A DNA stretch of 64,000 nt from SHXO01 sp964523885. Lineage in GTDB: Bacteria; Pseudomonadota; Gammaproteobacteria; Burkholderiales; SHXO01. A program made the translations under genes and the position numbers. Positions 60,883-64,000 of the stretch are shown here, piece after piece. Within the stretch, counting starts at the first letter, position 1; each line of letters starts with the position of its first letter. The notes beneath the pieces were generated by a model, which saw nothing but the letters and a program-made list of their open reading frames with translations, did not search any database and was not told the origin of the DNA. The stretch is taken from contig CAZFYX010000039.1 of the NCBI GenBank assembly GCA_964523885.1, positions 124,001-188,000 on the forward strand. Direction: 5' to 3'.

Positions 60883-61105
60883 GTGTGTGGATGAATCCGT
60901 GGGCAAGCTCGAACCGACCCAACCGGGGCGGACGACGAACCGACCGGCAGGACCCGTTGCATCCGCCACCTGGAGTCGCGCCGCGAAGCCGTTCTTCAAT
61001 TGCCAGCGGACGCGCAGTGGTCCGATACCCGGCCCCGAACGGCCCGCACCAGGCATCGCGTGGGTCGCGCGAAGCCGCGCGCCGCGGGCCCATGGTCCCG
61101 ATGGC

Positions 61106-61828
61106 TCAGTGCTTCGAGTCACCCGTCACATCTGGCTCGGAGCCGGCGTCCAGCAGTGCCCTCGAGACCCACCCCGCCAGCACCGCGCCGACGATGGGTG
61201 CGACCCAGAACAGCCACAGCTGTGCCAGAGCCCAGCCCCCCACGAACAGGGCAGGGCCGGTGCTGCGTGCCGGGTTGACCGAGGTATTGGTGACAGGAAT
61301 GCTGATCAGGTGGATGAGCGTCAGCGCCAGGCCGATCGCGATACCGGCGAAGCCGACCGGCGCGCGCTTGTGAATGGCGCCGATGATGACCACCAGGAAC
61401 CCGAACGTCAGCACAATCTCGCACACCAGGGCCGCGCCCAGCGAATACCGACCTGGCGAGTGCTCACCGTAGCCGTTAGAGGCGAAGCCGGCTGAGAGGT
61501 CGAAGCCCTCCTTGCCGCTTGCGATCACGTACAGGATCGCAGCACCGGCGATCGCGCCAGCGACCTGCGCCACGATGTAGGGCACGAGTTGGCTGGCTGG
61601 AAAGCGTCCGGCGGCCCACAGGCCGCACGATACCGCTGGATTGAAGTGACCACCGGAAATCGGGCCGATGGCATACGCCATGGTCAGCACCGTCAATCCG
61701 AACGCCAGCGAAACACCCAGCAATCCGATCCCCACCTGCGGGAACGCGGCGGCGAGCACCGCGCTGCCGCATCCCCCCAGAACCAGCCACAGCGTGCCGA
61801 TGAACTCCGCTGTCAATTTCGCTGTCAT
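61106..61828 (-). CDS. aqpZ: Aquaporin Z
   Basis: 240 aa, six helices, both N-P-A boxes: H-F-N-P-A-V-S and S-V-N-P-A-R-S. The selectivity filter Phe, His, Thr, Arg pattern of water-specific AqpZ appears present (H-L-I-S-I-P-V-T-N). GGGGAG before the ATG at 61828. Inner-membrane water channel. Independent transcription unit. Confidence 0.95.
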   Translation of the reverse strand: MTAKLTAEFIGTLWLVLGGCGSAVLAAAFPQVGIGLLGVSLAFGLTVLTMAYAIGPISGGHFNPAVSCGLWAAGRFPASQLVPYIVAQVAGAIAGAAILYVIASGKEGFDLSAGFASNGYGEHSPGRYSLGAALVCEIVLTFGFLVVIIGAIHKRAPVGFAGIAIGLALTLIHLISIPVTNTSVNPARSTGPALFVGGWALAQLWLFWVAPIVGAVLAGWVSRALLDAGSEPDVTGDSKH

Positions 61829-61965
61829 GATGAACTCCCCTTCTGGTTGTCGTTGCCCCCCGGCACCACCGACTATACCGAACACCGCGACCGCCAGCGT
61901 GTTGTGACATCCCAGGGGATACCGGGCGAGCGTCCATCCCTTGAGACACGCCACTGCCTTGCCAC

Positions 61966-62502
61966 CTAGCTCCTTGCCCGCCGCGCCCTGGGTTCCCGTC
62001 GCCGGGATGGCCGCGGCCTGCCTTGGGCGGGCTCCGGCAGCGGCAAGGCGGTCTGGTACTTGACCTGCTTGAGCGAGAAGCTCGACTTGATGTTGCCCAC
62101 CCCGGGCACCCGCGAAAGGAACTGCAGGATGAACCGCTCCAGCGCCTGCAGGTCGGGCACCACCACGCGCAGCAGGTAATCCGCCTCGCCGGTCATGAGG
62201 TAGCACTCCATCACCTCGGGCCGCTCGCGGATCGCCTTCTCGAACACCTCCAGCGCCGGCTCGATCTGCTTCTCCAGCGTGACCTGGATGAACACGCTCA
62301 CCTTCAGGCCCACGCGTTGCGGATCGAGCAGCGTCACGTAGCGGCTGATGTAGCCAGCCTCCTCCAGCGCCCGCACGCGGTTCAGGCACGGGGAGGGCGA
62401 CAGCCCGACCTGCCCGGCCAGTTCGACGTTGGTCATGCGCGCGTCGCGCTGGAGCAGGGCCAGCAGGCGCCAGTCAGTCAGGTCCAGCGTGTCGTTCGGC
62501 AT
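61966..62502 (-). CDS. Lrp/AsnC-family transcriptional regulator
   Basis: 178 aa. N-terminal winged helix (L-A-L-L-Q-R-D-A-R and L-S-P-S-P-C-L-N-R-V), RAM effector domain with V-M-E-C-Y-L-M-T-G-E-A-D-Y-L-L-R. The C-terminus has an Arg/Pro-rich basic tail of about 25 residues not usual in Lrp. Divergent from aceE, so it may control it or an amino acid pathway. Confidence 0.9.
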   Translation of the reverse strand: MPNDTLDLTDWRLLALLQRDARMTNVELAGQVGLSPSPCLNRVRALEEAGYISRYVTLLDPQRVGLKVSVFIQVTLEKQIEPALEVFEKAIRERPEVMECYLMTGEADYLLRVVVPDLQALERFILQFLSRVPGVGNIKSSFSLKQVKYQTALPLPEPAQGRPRPSRRREPRARRARS

Positions 62503-62667
62503 TTTATTCTGCTCACACGGTCATCGAAGATACGAAGTTGCGCCATCAAGCGTTTCCGCAAGGATAAACGAAACCACGTGCTCTGCGAACGGGAGTAGGA
62601 TGCTCGCCTCCGCAGGGCTGATTCCAACTCCCATACTCACGTCCCCGTACCCGCAGGCGCAGACGCC

Positions 62668-64000
62668 ATGACCGACCTCTCCGACATCCTCTCCAGCGGC
62701 CACTGGGCCGTGCTGCCTCCCGACCTCGACCCGGTCGAGACCCGCGAATGGCTCGACGCCCTCGCGGCCATTGTCGAGACCGAGGGGCCGGAGCGCGCGC
62801 AGTTCATCCTGCGCAAGCTGCTCGATCAGGCCCGCTCGCTGCGCGTGCCGCTGCCGCCGGTGTTGAATACGCCCTACTGCAACACGATCCCACTGTCGGA
62901 CCAGCCGCAGTACCCGGGCAACCTCGAGGTCGAGGCCCGCATCTCCGCGCTGGTGCGCTGGAACGCGCTCGCGATGGTGGTGCGCGCCAACAAGGTCGCC
63001 TCGGAGCTGGGCGGCCACATCGCGACCTACGCGTCGGTGGCCGACCTGTTCGAGGTCGGCTACAACCACTTCTTCAAGGCCGGGCAGCACGGCGACCTGA
63101 TCTTCTTCCAGCCGCACGCGGCCCCCGGCGTGTACGCCCGCGCGTTCATCGAAGGCCGGCTCACCGAGGAGCAGCTCGACCACTACCGCCGCGAGACCGG
63201 GGGCAAGGGCCTCTCGTCGTACTGCCATCCGTGGCTTATGCCGGACTTCTGGCAGTTCCCCACCGGCTCGATGGGACTGGGCCCGATCACGGCGATCTAC
63301 CAGGCCCGCTTCATGAAGTACCTGGAGAACCGCGGCATCCTGCAGGCCGGCTCGCGCAAGGTATGGGACTTCGTCGGCGACGGCGAGATGGACGAGCCGG
63401 AATCGATCGCCGGACTGTCACTCGCCGCCCGCGAGGGCCTGGACAACCTGATCCTGGTGGTGAACTGCAACCTGCAGCGCCTCGACGGACCGGTGCGCGG
63501 CAACGGCTCCGTCATCCAGGAGCTCGAGGGCCTCTACGCGGGTGCGGGCTGGAACGTGATCAAGCTGCTGTGGGGCTCGGACTGGGACCCGCTGTTCGCG
63601 CGCGACCACGAGAACATCATCCTGCGCCGCCTGCACGAGACCGTGGACGGGGAGTTCCAGAAGTATGCCGCCACCGACGGACGCTTCAACCGCGAGAACT
63701 TCTTCAACAAGTATCCCGAGCTGCAGAAGCTGGTCGCGCACCTGTCCGACGAGGACATCGACCGCCTGCGCCGCGGCGGCCACGACGCGGTGAAGATCTA
63801 CGCGGCCTACCACGCCGCGGTGAACCACAGGGGCCAGCCCACCGTCATCCTCGCGCAGACCAAGAAGGGCTATGGCATGGGCACCTGGGGCCAGGGCCGG
63901 ATGACCGCGCACCAGCAGAAGAAGCTCGAGGACGACGCGCTGCTCGCGTTCCGCGACCGCTTCTCGATCCCGATCTCGGACGACGACGTCCACAACCTGC
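62668..64000 (+). CDS. aceE: Pyruvate dehydrogenase E1 component, homodimeric (5' part)
   Basis: 444 codons visible of about 890; runs off the window. M-T-D-L-S-D-I-L then R-K-L-L-D-Q-A and H-I-A-T-Y-A-S-V-A-D-L-F-E-V-G-Y-N-H-F-F. ThDP motif G-D-G-E-M-D-E-P-E-S near residue 233 followed by V-N-C-N-L-Q-R-L. Oxidatively decarboxylates pyruvate and reductively acetylates E2. Divergent from the Lrp gene; aceF and lpd are expected downstream, outside the window. No strong ribosome site precedes the ATG at 62668. Confidence 0.95.
   Translation, partial: MTDLSDILSSGHWAVLPPDLDPVETREWLDALAAIVETEGPERAQFILRKLLDQARSLRVPLPPVLNTPYCNTIPLSDQPQYPGNLEVEARISALVRWNALAMVVRANKVASELGGHIATYASVADLFEVGYNHFFKAGQHGDLIFFQPHAAPGVYARAFIEGRLTEEQLDHYRRETGGKGLSSYCHPWLMPDFWQFPTGSMGLGPITAIYQARFMKYLENRGILQAGSRKVWDFVGDGEMDEPESIAGLSLAAREGLDNLILVVNCNLQRLDGPVRGNGSVIQELEGLYAGAGWNVIKLLWGSDWDPLFARDHENIILRRLHETVDGEFQKYAATDGRFNRENFFNKYPELQKLVAHLSDEDIDRLRRGGHDAVKIYAAYHAAVNHRGQPTVILAQTKKGYGMGTWGQGRMTAHQQKKLEDDALLAFRDRFSIPISDDDVHNL

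Noticed and set aside
1..64000. CRISPR arrays, rRNA or tRNA genes, insertion sequences, phage genes
   Set aside because: None was recognised by reading; a dedicated search could still find a tRNA in a spacer.

Overview
The window looks like chromosomal DNA of a high-GC betaproteobacterium, probably in or near the Burkholderiales. The supporting signs are very GC-rich third codon positions, a LysR-linked Liv transporter with CoA-transferase and hydroxyacid-dehydrogenase partners, a beta-type GroESL with a CIRCE-like operator, a PEP-CTERM protein, a homodimeric AceE, and many short GC-rich palindromes in the 3' flanks of genes. No rRNA, tRNA, CRISPR array, insertion sequence or phage module was seen.

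Layout. Positions 1-8100 (minus strand): a LysR regulator, a branched-chain-amino-acid-type ABC transporter (binding protein, LivH, LivM, LivG, LivF), a D-2-hydroxyacid dehydrogenase and a class III CoA-transferase cut by the window edge; this reads as uptake and CoA activation of an organic acid. Positions 8200-12650: a small exported protein, a polyol-type SDR, an aldo/keto reductase, a class III nucleotide cyclase with unusual purine-pocket residues, and a VOC protein. Positions 12889-20734: a compact plus-strand cassette of an SbmA/YddA-type ABC protein with a degenerate ATPase domain, a PF10091 glucoamylase-like protein, a GH15 enzyme and a GH94 phosphorylase; it resembles a cytoplasmic glucan or oligosaccharide utilisation unit. 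Positions 20893-25042: a kelch-like exported protein, a small unknown gene, and an HxlR regulator coupled to a MATE pump. Positions 25074-27555: an arsenic operon (arsR, arsI, arsC, ACR3) with a 30-bp palindromic operator. Positions 27582-31827: an alpha/beta hydrolase with a possible SCP2-like partner, an MFS transporter preceded by a coupled leader ORF, PPK2, and a divergent cold-shock-like protein. Positions 32066-34123: groESL. Positions 34232-39745 (minus strand): a catabolic group of a ThDP enzyme, a TcuA-like flavoprotein, an aldehyde dehydrogenase and a 3-hydroxyisobutyrate-dehydrogenase-type enzyme. Positions 40282-43190: an SDR, an MFS transporter and a small exported protein. Positions 43432-48302: a complete 2-oxoacid oxidoreductase with a GltD-like NAD(P)/FAD/4Fe-4S subunit. 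Positions 48454-56746: accessory material, including a PEP-CTERM protein on a lower-GC patch, a TonB-like protein, a two-domain glycosyltransferase flanked by decayed genes, and a large exported protein. Positions 56784-60882: a PDZ protein with tandem G-D-D-x-Y repeats and an FN3-PKD-golvesin-like exported protein. Positions 61106-64000: aquaporin Z, an Lrp/AsnC regulator, and the 5' part of aceE.

Recurring themes. Genes are tightly packed with many ATGA or GTGA overlaps. At least four genes (hxlR type, arsR, an MFS gene, a GNAT gene) have a -10-like hexamer ending exactly 6 nt before the start codon and no Shine-Dalgarno sequence, which suggests leaderless transcripts. GC-rich palindromes recur in intergenic spacers. 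A long imperfect hairpin separates korA from korB. The observations most worth following are the sugar cassette with its pseudo-ATPase, the PDZ-GDDxY repeat protein, and the two head-and-tail gene remnants around the intact glycosyltransferase.
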